A program made the translations under genes and the position numbers. A stretch of 64,000 nucleotides of DNA from NCBI RefSeq assembly GCF_022179805.1, contig NZ_BPUO01000002.1, positions 186,001-250,000 of the forward strand, given 5' to 3'. This DNA comes from Cupriavidus pauculus. GTDB taxonomy: Bacteria; Pseudomonadota; Gammaproteobacteria; Burkholderiales; Burkholderiaceae. The first letter of the stretch is position 1. Each line of letters starts with the position of its first letter. Below the pieces are notes generated by a model. The model worked only from the letters and a program-made list of their open reading frames with translations, was not told where the DNA came from and ran no database searches. This document shows, in pieces, positions 34,574 to 43,148 of the stretch.

Positions 34574-36826
34574 TTACGCCACCACGAACGGCAACTGCCT
34601 TTGACGCTTGCCGGTCAGGCGGAACAGCGCATTGGCCACGGCCGGTGCAATACCCGGCGTGCCCGGCTCGCCGAGCCCGGTCGGGTTGTCGTTCGACGGC
34701 ACGAAGAACACGTCCACTACCGGTGCATCGGGCATGCGCGGCGGCGGATAGTCGGGGAAGTTGCTGTTCTTGACCATGCCGTTTTCCATCTCGATGGCAA
34801 AGCCCGGCTTGATCATCGCCAGCCCAAACACGCAGCCGCCCTGGATCTGCGCCTCGGCGGTCAGCGGATTGACCACGCGGTTCGCATGCACGCCAGCCGT
34901 CACGCGATGCACGCGCGGCTCGCCCTTTTCCACCGATACGTCCACCACGTAGGCCACCACCGAGCCAAACGACTCGTGCACGGCCACGCCCCAGGCATGC
35001 CCCTTCGGCAGCTTCTTCTTGCCGTAGCCTGATTTGTCCACGGCCAGTTGCAGCGCGGCGCGGTGCCGTGCGTGCTTCTTCTCGTCCAGACGAGACAGGC
35101 GCCAGGCCACCGGGTCCTGCTTGGCGACCGTGGCCATTTCGTCAGCCAGCGTTTCCTTGACGAACGCGGTGTGCGTGTTGCCCACCGAACGCCACCACAG
35201 CACGGGCACGTCCACCTTGGGGTGGTGTACCTGCACCTGCAGCGGCAGGTCGTAGTCGTTCTCGACGATGCCTTCGGTCATCGTGGCGTCGACGCCGTTC
35301 TTGACCATCATCGGTTCGAACGGCGTGCCGGTGATGATCGACTGGCCGACGATGGTGTGCTGCCAGCCCACCACCTTGCCCTGGGCGTCCACGCCGATGC
35401 GCGCGCGATGCACGTGCAGCGGACGGTAGTAGCCGCCCTTGATGTCGTCCTCGCGGCTCCACATGATCTTCAGCGGTGCCGTGTGGCCGCTGGCCACCCA
35501 GGCGTTCAGCACGCTGGCCGCTTCCACCAGGTAGTCCGACGTGGGCACCGCGCGGCGGCCAAAGCCGCCACCGGCCATCATCGTGTTCAGCGTGACCTTC
35601 TCGGGCGTCAGTTGCAGCGTGCGCGCGATGGCGGCCTGGTCGATGGTCTGGAACTGCGAACCGACCCACACCTTCACCGACGTCACCTTCTTGCCGGCCA
35701 CTTCGGGCTGCAGCGTGCAGTTGAGCGGCTCCATCGGCGCGTGCGCCAGGTACGGCACCCGGTATTCGGCGTCGATCACCTTGGCCGCACCGGAGAGCGC
35801 GGCGTCGATGCTGGCGCCTTCAAGCGGGCGGGCCATGATGCCGGGCTGCGTGGCCAGCTTGCTGAACTGGTCGAACAGCGCGGCGGTGCTGACCGTCGAG
35901 CCCGCGTCTTCCCAGACGATCTCCAGCGCCTCGCGCGCGGTCTTGGCTGGCCAGTAGCCATCGGCCACCACCGCCACGCCCGTGCCCCCACGATCCACGT
36001 TGACGATCATCACGTCGGCCACGCCCTTGATCTTGCGCGCGCGGTCGGCGTTGAAGGTCTTGACCTTGCCGCCAAAGCGCGGCGGGTGGGCCACCACGGC
36101 CACCATCATGTCCTTGAGCCGGACGTCCATGCCGAACACGGCATCGCCGTGCAGCTTCGACGCGGAGTCCAGACGCGGCGTGGGCTTGCCGACGATACGG
36201 AACTGGGCCGGGTCCTTGAGCTTGACCTGCGCCGGCACCGGCAGGCGCATGGCCGCCTCGGCCAGCTCACCGTAGGTGGCGCGGTTGTTGCCCGACGTCA
36301 CCACACCCATCGATGCCGTGCAGGCTGCCGCATTGACTTCCCACTTGCGTGCAGCCGCCTCTACCAGCATGGCGCGCGCACGTGCCCCGAGTTCGCGGTA
36401 CTGCTCGAACGAGTGGTTCAGCGCGGTGGAGCCGCCGGTCATCTGGATGCCGAACATCGGGTCCTTGTACGCGTCGCCAGCCGGTGCCAGCACGGCGCGC
36501 ACGTTCTTCCAGTCGACGTCCAGTTCCTCGGCCAGCGCCATCGGCAATGCCGTATGCACGCCCTGGCCAAATTCCAGCCGGTTCACGGCGATGGTCACGG
36601 TGTTGTCCGGCGCGATCATCAGGAACGCCTGCGGCGGCGTGGCCGGCTTGGCCGCGCCCTGCTGCGCCTGTGCGGCCTCCATGCCGACGATGCCCAGCGC
36701 AAACCCGCCGCCCGCCAGACCCGACAACTTCAGGAAACCACGCCGCGTCAGCGCGGCCGGTGTGTCCTGCCCGGCCACGGGCGCGCCGCTGCCGCCCGCC
36801 AGGGCTTCAATGCCTCGAATACGCAT
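34574..36826 (-). CDS. Molybdopterin subunit of periplasmic xanthine dehydrogenase-family enzyme
   Basis: A 750-residue large subunit of the IorB/aldehyde-oxidoreductase group. It starts with a Tat signal (TRRGFLKLSGLAGGGFALG), as in membrane-side enzymes of this group, and has the duplicated molybdenum-binding domains (LEFGQGVHTALPMALAEEL, MAGGGFGRRAVPTSDYLVEA, and the C-terminal GEPGTPGIAPAVANALF with the catalytic Glu). The likely reaction is hydroxylation of an aldehyde or N-heterocycle; the substrate is not identifiable. The Fe-S subunit gene lies 11 bases upstream and a cytochrome c gene above that. Confidence 0.92.
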   Translation of the reverse strand: MRIRGIEALAGGSGAPVAGQDTPAALTRRGFLKLSGLAGGGFALGIVGMEAAQAQQGAAKPATPPQAFLMIAPDNTVTIAVNRLEFGQGVHTALPMALAEELDVDWKNVRAVLAPAGDAYKDPMFGIQMTGGSTALNHSFEQYRELGARARAMLVEAAARKWEVNAAACTASMGVVTSGNNRATYGELAEAAMRLPVPAQVKLKDPAQFRIVGKPTPRLDSASKLHGDAVFGMDVRLKDMMVAVVAHPPRFGGKVKTFNADRARKIKGVADVMIVNVDRGGTGVAVVADGYWPAKTAREALEIVWEDAGSTVSTAALFDQFSKLATQPGIMARPLEGASIDAALSGAAKVIDAEYRVPYLAHAPMEPLNCTLQPEVAGKKVTSVKVWVGSQFQTIDQAAIARTLQLTPEKVTLNTMMAGGGFGRRAVPTSDYLVEAASVLNAWVASGHTAPLKIMWSREDDIKGGYYRPLHVHRARIGVDAQGKVVGWQHTIVGQSIITGTPFEPMMVKNGVDATMTEGIVENDYDLPLQVQVHHPKVDVPVLWWRSVGNTHTAFVKETLADEMATVAKQDPVAWRLSRLDEKKHARHRAALQLAVDKSGYGKKKLPKGHAWGVAVHESFGSVVAYVVDVSVEKGEPRVHRVTAGVHANRVVNPLTAEAQIQGGCVFGLAMIKPGFAIEMENGMVKNSNFPDYPPPRMPDAPVVDVFFVPSNDNPTGLGEPGTPGIAPAVANALFRLTGKRQRQLPFVVA

Positions 36827-36837
36827 GTGTGGCTCCC

Positions 36838-37305
36838 TCAGGCCTTGACGGCGATGGCGCGCGCAGCGTCCTTGATTGCCGCGCGAATCCGTTGATAGGT
36901 GCCACAGCGGCAGACGTTGCCGGCCATGGCCTGGTCGATGTCGGCGTCGGTGGGACGCGGCTTGCTGCGCAGCAGGCCCACGGCGCTCATGACCTGGCCG
37001 TTCTGGCAGTAGCCGCACTGCGCCACGTCGTGCTTGAGCCAGGCTGCGAGCACAGCCTTGCCGACCTTGTCGTCGGGCATGCTTTCGATGGTGTTGATCT
37101 TGCTGCCGGCCGTGGCCGAGATCGGCATCACGCAGCTACGCGTGGCCTGGCCGTTGATATGGACCGTGCACGCGCCGCATGCGGCCATGCCGCAGCCGAA
37201 CTTGGTACCGGTCATGCCGAGGTTGTCGCGCAAGGCCCACAGCAGTGGCGTGGACGGATCGGCGTCCACCTCCACGGTCTTGCCGTTGAGGGTGAGGGTC
37301 GTCAT
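36838..37305 (-). CDS. 2Fe-2S subunit of the molybdenum hydroxylase
   Basis: A 155-residue protein of the IorA/CoxS type. The plant-ferredoxin-like cluster ligands are in GCGMAACGACTV with a later RSC, and the second cluster motif is CGYCQNGQ with NVCRCGTY. It passes electrons from the molybdenum site to a cytochrome. It has no signal of its own and should ride out with the Tat-tagged large subunit. It is the middle gene of the set. Confidence 0.94.
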   Translation of the reverse strand: MTTLTLNGKTVEVDADPSTPLLWALRDNLGMTGTKFGCGMAACGACTVHINGQATRSCVMPISATAGSKINTIESMPDDKVGKAVLAAWLKHDVAQCGYCQNGQVMSAVGLLRSKPRPTDADIDQAMAGNVCRCGTYQRIRAAIKDAARAIAVKA

Positions 37306-37471
37306 TTTGGGGGGACTCCTTGGGTGCTTGGCCCAGTCGGTTTATTCGCATGTCCGCCGGGCGATTGGCGCCAAAAGTCCCTGCCCACCCGGCGAACCCG
37401 GGGAGCATAGTGCAAATACGAAATTCATGCGCGGCACTGCGCAAACGCTGCCGCACGCACTCCGATGGGGA

Positions 37472-38350
37472 TTATTCCGAAGTCAGGAACAGATAGAGCG
37501 CGTTGAGGTCGGTGTCGTCCATTTTGGCGAAGGCGCCGAATGGCATCACGCGGCTGACGTCGGTGCCGTTGGGCCGTTTGCCGGTGCGCATCATGTCCAC
37601 GAACTGGCTGGCGCCGGCATAGGTCTTCATGACGCCGCCGGGCCGCAGGTTGGCGGCTGGCGGCCAGTCGGGCGGCGCGCCCGGGATATGGCCGCCGCGC
37701 AGGTCGCCGCCATGGCAGCCCTTGCAGGAATTGGCCACGTAGGCGCCGTACTGCACGTTCACCGCTGCCGCAATGGCCGGCTGCGGCGGCAGGCTGTGGT
37801 CGATCTTCTCGGCCGCATCCTTGATCACGCCCGCGCCATACATGCCCTGCAGGAACCACGGGAAATGAATTTCGCCCTGCCGGCCCTCGCCGGGCGGCAG
37901 GCTTTGTATATAGGCGACCAGCGCGCCGAAGTCTTCGTTGGAAAGCCGGTTGTAGTCCTCGCTGGGCATCACCAGCAGCGGCCGGCCAGTGGGCCCCACG
38001 CCGTGGCGGATGGCGCGGTCCCAGTCCTGGGACTGGTATTTGGCGATTTCGGGATTGGCGCGCGTCAGGTCCGGCGCGAACACGCGAAAGCCGTTGGCTT
38101 CGTCGAACACCTGCCGGCCCGTGCCCTTGCCGCCATGGCAGTCGGCACAGCCGCGCGAATCGAACAGGTACTTGCCATGGGCGATGGCCGTGGTGTCGGT
38201 GGGTATCGCCACCGGCTGCACCGCCACGTCGATCTTGCGCGCGAGCTTGCGCCCGCCCCACCAGTACGTACTGCCCACGGCCAGCACCACGAAGATGACA
38301 AAGGCCACCAGCGCGGAGCTGGCAATGCGGAAGAATCGCTTGACGTCCAT
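37472..38350 (-). CDS. Membrane-anchored dihaem cytochrome c
   Basis: A 292-residue cytochrome with one N-terminal helix (SSALVAFVIFVVLAVGSTYWW) and two haem sites, CADCH and CKGCH, each in its own domain with a distal Met (for example LLVMPSEDY and RVMPFGAF). It most likely takes electrons from the molybdenum hydroxylase encoded downstream (166-base gap) and hands them to the respiratory chain. Many such enzymes have a three-haem partner; this one has two. Confidence 0.92.
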   Translation of the reverse strand: MDVKRFFRIASSALVAFVIFVVLAVGSTYWWGGRKLARKIDVAVQPVAIPTDTTAIAHGKYLFDSRGCADCHGGKGTGRQVFDEANGFRVFAPDLTRANPEIAKYQSQDWDRAIRHGVGPTGRPLLVMPSEDYNRLSNEDFGALVAYIQSLPPGEGRQGEIHFPWFLQGMYGAGVIKDAAEKIDHSLPPQPAIAAAVNVQYGAYVANSCKGCHGGDLRGGHIPGAPPDWPPAANLRPGGVMKTYAGASQFVDMMRTGKRPNGTDVSRVMPFGAFAKMDDTDLNALYLFLTSE

Positions 38351-38568
38351 GGGTGTCCCCCTGATGAGCCGCCGGCCGATTGCAGCGTCTGGCGGGCCAG
38401 GCTTCCGTTCGGAAAGGTACAGACCCCGGAAGTTTCGGCGAACTACGACGAAACTTCCAACAACTTCAATAAATGGCCATTCAGCAAACCACCGGACTGC
38501 ATCAGACTGCAATGCATCGTCATCTGACTGCGAGCCGCAACTCGCGTCCATGCCGACTGGAGCCCCCG

Positions 38569-39211
38569 ATGAAAGACATGCACCGCATTGCCGTGACCGG
38601 CCTGCTAATCCTTGGCGCTTCGACCTGCGCCCTGGGCGCCGAGTCGGCCGATCTGCGCATGGGCGGCACCATCCGGCCGTCGGCCTGCGCCATTTCGCTG
38701 AACAACGATGGCGTGGTCGACCTGGGCACGATCCCGTCGAGCACGCTGAACGCGCAGGGCATGAAGGCCATGGCCACCATCAATACAGTCATGACTCCAG
38801 TGCGATGGCCCGACGCAGCTCGGCATGCAGATTGTCGACAATCGCGCCGCCACGAAGGTACCCCACGACAGCAAGTATCCCGATAACTACTTCGGCCTCG
38901 GCAGCGTGGACGCGGCCAACATCGGCAGCTACGCGCTGGTGATGAAGAACGGCAGTGCCGACGGCCGGACGGCCGCGCCGCTGGGAAGCAAGAACGCCGG
39001 CGCCAGCTGGACCCGCATGAGTGGCGATTACTACACCGGCACTGAGGCGACCTACGCGTGGTCGACTGACGCCTCGGCCACGCCAGGCACCATCGAGCGG
39101 CTGGAGCAGCCGCTGTCCGTCAAGACCTGGATCGTGTCCAAACCCAACCTGCCGATCCAAGGCGACATCTCGCTGGACGGTTCCCTGACACTTTCGGTCG
39201 TCTATTTATAG
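38569..39211 (+). pseudogene. DUF1120 (fimbria-like) protein, frameshifted
   Basis: An exported protein (signal RIAVTGLLILGASTCALGA) of the DUF1120 family, broken once. The first frame runs to TINTVMT near 38795. The rest reads LQCDGPTQLGMQIVDNRAAT in another frame to the TAG at 39211 and ends LSLDGSLTLSVVYL-like, as DUF1120 proteins do. Loss of one CT from ACTCTCCAG would give the observed ACTCCAG. Joined length is about 213 residues. DUF1120 proteins sit in fimbrial clusters in some betaproteobacteria, but here no chaperone or usher gene is near. Confidence 0.8.
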
Positions 39212-39408
39212 TGGCCCACCCGGCTGCCATACCAGTTTTCCCCGCCCCGCGCCAGTCCCAACAAAGCCGTGCAGCTACCCCTTTATCCGCTGTCGGATTT
39301 TGCCTGGCGCGACTAAAGTGCCACCTACGCTGGGCACGGTGCGACCATCGCACGCCTGCCCGCATGGCTTTCGGCACGCGTGGCGTGCCAAGTGGGAACC
39401 CGAAACTG

Positions 39409-42400
39409 ATGACGCCCGACACGGCCGCGCCCCCTTCGAATCTTTCGCCCATGGCACGCCTTGGCAACTGGCGTCCGCTGCTGCTGGCGGGCACCGGCTA
39501 TTTCCTGCTGGCCCTGGCCGGCCTGTGGCTGGCCCGCATTCCTGGCCACGCCGCGGCGGTCTGGCTGGCCAACGCGTTTGGCCTGGGCCTGCTGCTGCAT
39601 CGCCCCAACCGCGAGACGCCGGCATTGCTGGCGGCCATGATGGCGGCCAATATCGCCGCGGACATCCTGGGCGCCGGCCACCCGCCGGGCGCCGCGCTGC
39701 TGCTTTCCGCCGCCAACCTGGTCGAACTGGCCGGTTCCGTGCTGCTCGTGCGGTTCATGGTCGGCCGCCAGGCGCTGTTCCGCACCGGGCAGTTGGCCAC
39801 GTTCGCGCTGACGCTGGGCATCGCCTCGACGGTAGGGCCGGCGCTCAGCGGCCTGCTGGGCGCGTGGGTCATCGCGGCCCAATACGGCACGCCGTTTCCC
39901 AAGGTCTGGTGGAACTGGTGGAACGCCGGTGCCATCGGCATGGTGATGCTGCTGCCGCTGATGGTGTCCATCTCGCGCGAGCGCGTGCGCGCCACCTGCC
40001 AGCGGGCCATGCTGCTGCGCCTGGCCGGCCTGGCCGCGCTGTGCGTGGCCATTGGCGCCGGCGCCATCCGCGCCGGGCACGACCCGTTCGTGGTGATGTC
40101 GCTGCCGCTGGTGATCGTGGCGCTGGTCAGCAACCCGTTCGCCACGGCGCTGCTGACCCTGCTGGCCGCGGCGGCCGCCGAAGTCGTCGGCCTGCTGTCC
40201 GGCACCGAATTCCTGGCCACGCGGTCGATTCCGCTGTCGGGGGCGCTGGTGATGGTGTTCCCGGTCTGCATCGCGTTCATGACCGAGCAGAACCGCAAGG
40301 GCCGGATCGAACTGCGCGGCAGCGAACGGCGCTTCCGCCAGGCGCTGGAGCATTCGGCCATCGGCATGGCGCTGGTGGGGCTGGACGGGCGCTGGCAGAT
40401 GGTCAACCGCGCCATGGTCGACCTGCTGGGCTACAGCCCCGACGAACTGCGCGACCTGCCGTTCCAGTTGATGACCCACCCCGACGACCTGGCGGCCGAC
40501 CTGCGCCAGGTGGAGCGGCTGCTGGCCGGCGAGATCGATTCCTACCGGCTGGAAAAGCGCTACCGCCACAAGGACGGCCACTACCTCTGGACGCTGCTGG
40601 CGGTGTCGCTGGTGCGCGACGACAACACTGGCCGGCCCGACCATTTCATTTCGCAGGTGGAAGACATCCACACGCGCAAGCTGGCCCAGGAACAGCTGGA
40701 GCAGCTGACGCGCCGCACGCAATTGGCCGTGGAAGCCGGCGGCGTGGGCATCTGGGAATGGGATTTCTCGGCGGCAGCAATCACGTGGGACGCGCGCATG
40801 CACGCGCTGCACGGCACCGCGCCCGAGCTGGGGCCGCCCACGCTGGCCCAGTGGATCGCGATGGTCCATCCCGAGGACGTGAGCCGGGTCAGCACCGAGA
40901 TGCGCCAGGCCATTCGTGGCGTGCGCCGCTTCGATACCGAATACCGCGTGGTGCGGCCCGCCGGCGAGATCCGCCATGTGCGCGCCATGGCCACGATCTC
41001 GCGCCACGAGGACGACACCACGCGCGCGCTGGTGGGCACCAACTGGGACATCACCGAGCAGCGCAACCTGAACCGGGCGCTGTTCGAGGAAAAGGAACGG
41101 CTGCACATCACGCTGCGCTCCATCGGCGACGCCGTGATCTGCACGGACCGCGTGATGCGCGTGACCTTCATGAACCCGATTGCCGAGCAACTGACCGGCT
41201 GGAGCATGGACGCCGCGATGGGCCAGCCGCTGGAACAGGTGTTCCGCATCGTCGACGAGGATACTGACCTGACGATTCCGAGTCCGGTGGAGCAATGCCT
41301 GGAAACGCTGCGCCCGGCCTACCTGCAAGAAGGCGCGGTGCTGCAGAGCCTGACCGGCGAGCGCCATGACGTGCAGGATTCCGCCGCGCCGGTGCTGGCC
41401 AACGACGGCAGCGTGCTTGGCGCGGTGCTGGTGTTCCAGGACATCACCACGTCGCGCGCGCTGCAACGCGAGCTTGCCCATTCGGCCACCCACGACGCGC
41501 TGACCGGCCTGCCCAACCGCGCCTGGTTCGAGAAACGGCTGCGCGAAGCCTGCGAGCATGCGCGGCTGCACGGCCACCAGCGCGCAGCGCTGTGCTTCAT
41601 CGACCTGGACCGCTTCAAGATCGTCAACGACACGGCCGGCCACGGCGCCGGCGACGTGCTGCTGCGCGAACTGGGCTACGTGATCCGCCACCAGGTGCGC
41701 CCCGACGACCTGCTGGCGCGGCTGGGCGGCGACGAATTCGCGCTGCTGCTCAAGGATTGCAGCGTCGAGCATGCCGAGCAGGTCTGCATGAAGGTGATCG
41801 ACGCCGTGCGCGAGCGCCGCTTTCCGTGGAACGGCCGCGTCTACGACGTGGGCGCCAGCATCGGCATCGCGGCCATCGACAACGACGTGCCGCCCGTGAG
41901 CGAACTGATGAGCCGCGCCGACGTGGCCTGCTATGCCGCCAAGGCAGCCGGCCGCAATCGCGTGTCGGTCTATCGCCGCGATGAAAGCGATGCGCGGCGC
42001 CACCACCGCGAGCTGGAGGTAGCCGCCGGCATCCATTCGGCGCTGGAGGCCAACCGCTTCCGGCTGTACGCGCAGGAAATCCGCTCGCTGCGCCCGGCCC
42101 AGGACGACACACGCCACGTGGAGATCCTGGTGCGCATGGTGGACGAGCAAGGCACGCTGATCATGCCCGGCGCGTTCATTCCGGCCGCCGAACGCTACGA
42201 CCTGATGGGCCATATCGACCGCTGGGTGATCCGCAACGTGCTGCAGCAGTACGGCGACCGCCTGGCCGGCGTGCCGGGGTTGTCGGTGTCGATCAACCTG
42301 TCGGCCAACTCGCTGGGCGAGCCCTTCCTGCTGCCGTTCCTGCACGCCGCGCTGGAAGACTCGGCGCTGCCGGCCGACCGCATCCGCCTGGAAATCACCG

Positions 42401-42792
42401 AGACCGCGCTGATCAACAACATGACCGCCGCCAGCCGCGTGGTGGCCGACATGCGCAGCGCCGGCTGCACCGTGGCGCTCGACGACTTCGGCGCCGGCCT
42501 GTCGTCGTTTGCCTACCTGAAGCAGTTTCCGGTGGACTACCTGAAGATCGACGGCAGCTTCATCCGCAACCTGGCCCGCAACGCCGTGGACCGCGAGATC
42601 GTCAGCTCGATCAACGACATCGGCCACCGGCTGGGCGTGCGCACCGTGGCCGAATGGGTGGAAGACGAAGGTACGCTGCACACGCTACGGGCGATTGGCG
42701 TGGACTATGCGCAGGGGTATGCGATAGGGAAACCGATGCCGCTGGAAGCGTTTCTGGATACGTGCGAGGGCGCGGCGGCGGTTGACGGCTGA
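39409..42792 (+). CDS. DgcE-like c-di-GMP enzyme: MASE1, three PAS, GGDEF, EAL
   Basis: About 1127 residues. Order: MASE1 membrane domain (about 15-300), three PAS domains (from SERRFRQALEHSAIGMALVG, RTQLAVEAGGVGIWEWDF and RLHITLRSIGDAVICTD), a GGDEF domain with intact RLGGDEF and an RxxD inhibitory site (RPDD) five residues before it, and an EAL domain. In the EAL, ExLxR reads EILVR, DDFGAG and the later KIDGSF and AEWVED are present, so phosphodiesterase activity is possible. E. coli DgcE has the same order. The ATG at 39409 is chosen; 39211 is an unlikely upstream start. Confidence 0.92.
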   Translation: MTPDTAAPPSNLSPMARLGNWRPLLLAGTGYFLLALAGLWLARIPGHAAAVWLANAFGLGLLLHRPNRETPALLAAMMAANIAADILGAGHPPGAALLLSAANLVELAGSVLLVRFMVGRQALFRTGQLATFALTLGIASTVGPALSGLLGAWVIAAQYGTPFPKVWWNWWNAGAIGMVMLLPLMVSISRERVRATCQRAMLLRLAGLAALCVAIGAGAIRAGHDPFVVMSLPLVIVALVSNPFATALLTLLAAAAAEVVGLLSGTEFLATRSIPLSGALVMVFPVCIAFMTEQNRKGRIELRGSERRFRQALEHSAIGMALVGLDGRWQMVNRAMVDLLGYSPDELRDLPFQLMTHPDDLAADLRQVERLLAGEIDSYRLEKRYRHKDGHYLWTLLAVSLVRDDNTGRPDHFISQVEDIHTRKLAQEQLEQLTRRTQLAVEAGGVGIWEWDFSAAAITWDARMHALHGTAPELGPPTLAQWIAMVHPEDVSRVSTEMRQAIRGVRRFDTEYRVVRPAGEIRHVRAMATISRHEDDTTRALVGTNWDITEQRNLNRALFEEKERLHITLRSIGDAVICTDRVMRVTFMNPIAEQLTGWSMDAAMGQPLEQVFRIVDEDTDLTIPSPVEQCLETLRPAYLQEGAVLQSLTGERHDVQDSAAPVLANDGSVLGAVLVFQDITTSRALQRELAHSATHDALTGLPNRAWFEKRLREACEHARLHGHQRAALCFIDLDRFKIVNDTAGHGAGDVLLRELGYVIRHQVRPDDLLARLGGDEFALLLKDCSVEHAEQVCMKVIDAVRERRFPWNGRVYDVGASIGIAAIDNDVPPVSELMSRADVACYAAKAAGRNRVSVYRRDESDARRHHRELEVAAGIHSALEANRFRLYAQEIRSLRPAQDDTRHVEILVRMVDEQGTLIMPGAFIPAAERYDLMGHIDRWVIRNVLQQYGDRLAGVPGLSVSINLSANSLGEPFLLPFLHAALEDSALPADRIRLEITETALINNMTAASRVVADMRSAGCTVALDDFGAGLSSFAYLKQFPVDYLKIDGSFIRNLARNAVDREIVSSINDIGHRLGVRTVAEWVEDEGTLHTLRAIGVDYAQGYAIGKPMPLEAFLDTCEGAAAVDG

Positions 42793-42818
42793 CGCTTCCT
42801 AAGTGACGCTCCCCAATT

Positions 42819-42856
42819 GAAGCTCCCCTCTCCCGCAGGCGGGAGAGGGGAGCTTC
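42819..42856. repeat. Half copy of the dispersed hairpin, perfect 18-bp stem
   Basis: GAAGCTCCCCTCTCCCGC, loop AG, GCGGGAGAGGGGAGCTTC. It is the single-hairpin form of the element at 1161, 19458 and 34421 and sits 26 bases after the DgcE-like gene, where it may end transcription. Confidence 0.75.
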
Positions 42857-42921
42857 ACATCGGTTGGGGAGAAAACCCGCCCCCCCCAACCGCCTCCCCC
42901 ATCACATCCCACCAAAACCCC

Positions 42922-42972
42922 GTTCGGAAACCCGAACAGCATTCCCCCCCTCCCTGTTCGGATTCCCGGACA
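42922..42972. promoter_or_regulatory. Two palindromes, candidate DctD binding sites
   Basis: GTTCGG-AAAC-CCGAAC (42922-42937) and TGTTCGG-ATTC-CCGGACA (42955-42972, one mismatch) share a 4-base centre and lie 34 bases apart, near three helical turns. They are about 70-120 bases upstream of the sigma-54 promoter, the normal place for DctD. Confidence 0.65.
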
Positions 42973-43042
42973 CCCCGCCGGCAGCACTCAAAAAATCCCT
43001 TTGTATTCATCGTTTTACATCTGTATTCAGACGGTCCTCCGC

Positions 43043-43058
43043 TGGCACGGCTCGTGCA
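43043..43058 (+). promoter_or_regulatory. Sigma-54 promoter of dctA
   Basis: TGGCACG-GCTC-GTGCA: perfect -24 box, GG and GC ten bases apart, one change in the -12 box. Rhizobial dctA is also read by sigma-54 with DctD. Confidence 0.75.
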
Positions 43059-43148
43059 CTCTAGCCGCCGCTATATGACATCCCGGCCCGGGCTCGCTGC
43101 CCCCAAACCCGCGTGTGACGTGCCGGCACAAAGGAGGAAGTACCCACG

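Larger units (their letters stand above)
42793..43148. other. dctA upstream region
   Basis: This 356-base gap holds the half copy of the dispersed hairpin (42819-42856), two similar palindromes (42922-42937 and 42955-42972) and a sigma-54 promoter (43043-43058). AAGGAGG lies at good distance from the dctA ATG. Together it is a complete enhancer-type control region. Confidence 0.8.

Noticed and set aside
39325..42681. 1118-codon open frame antisense to the DgcE-like gene
   Set aside because: Same bias; the + strand protein has five recognisable domain types.
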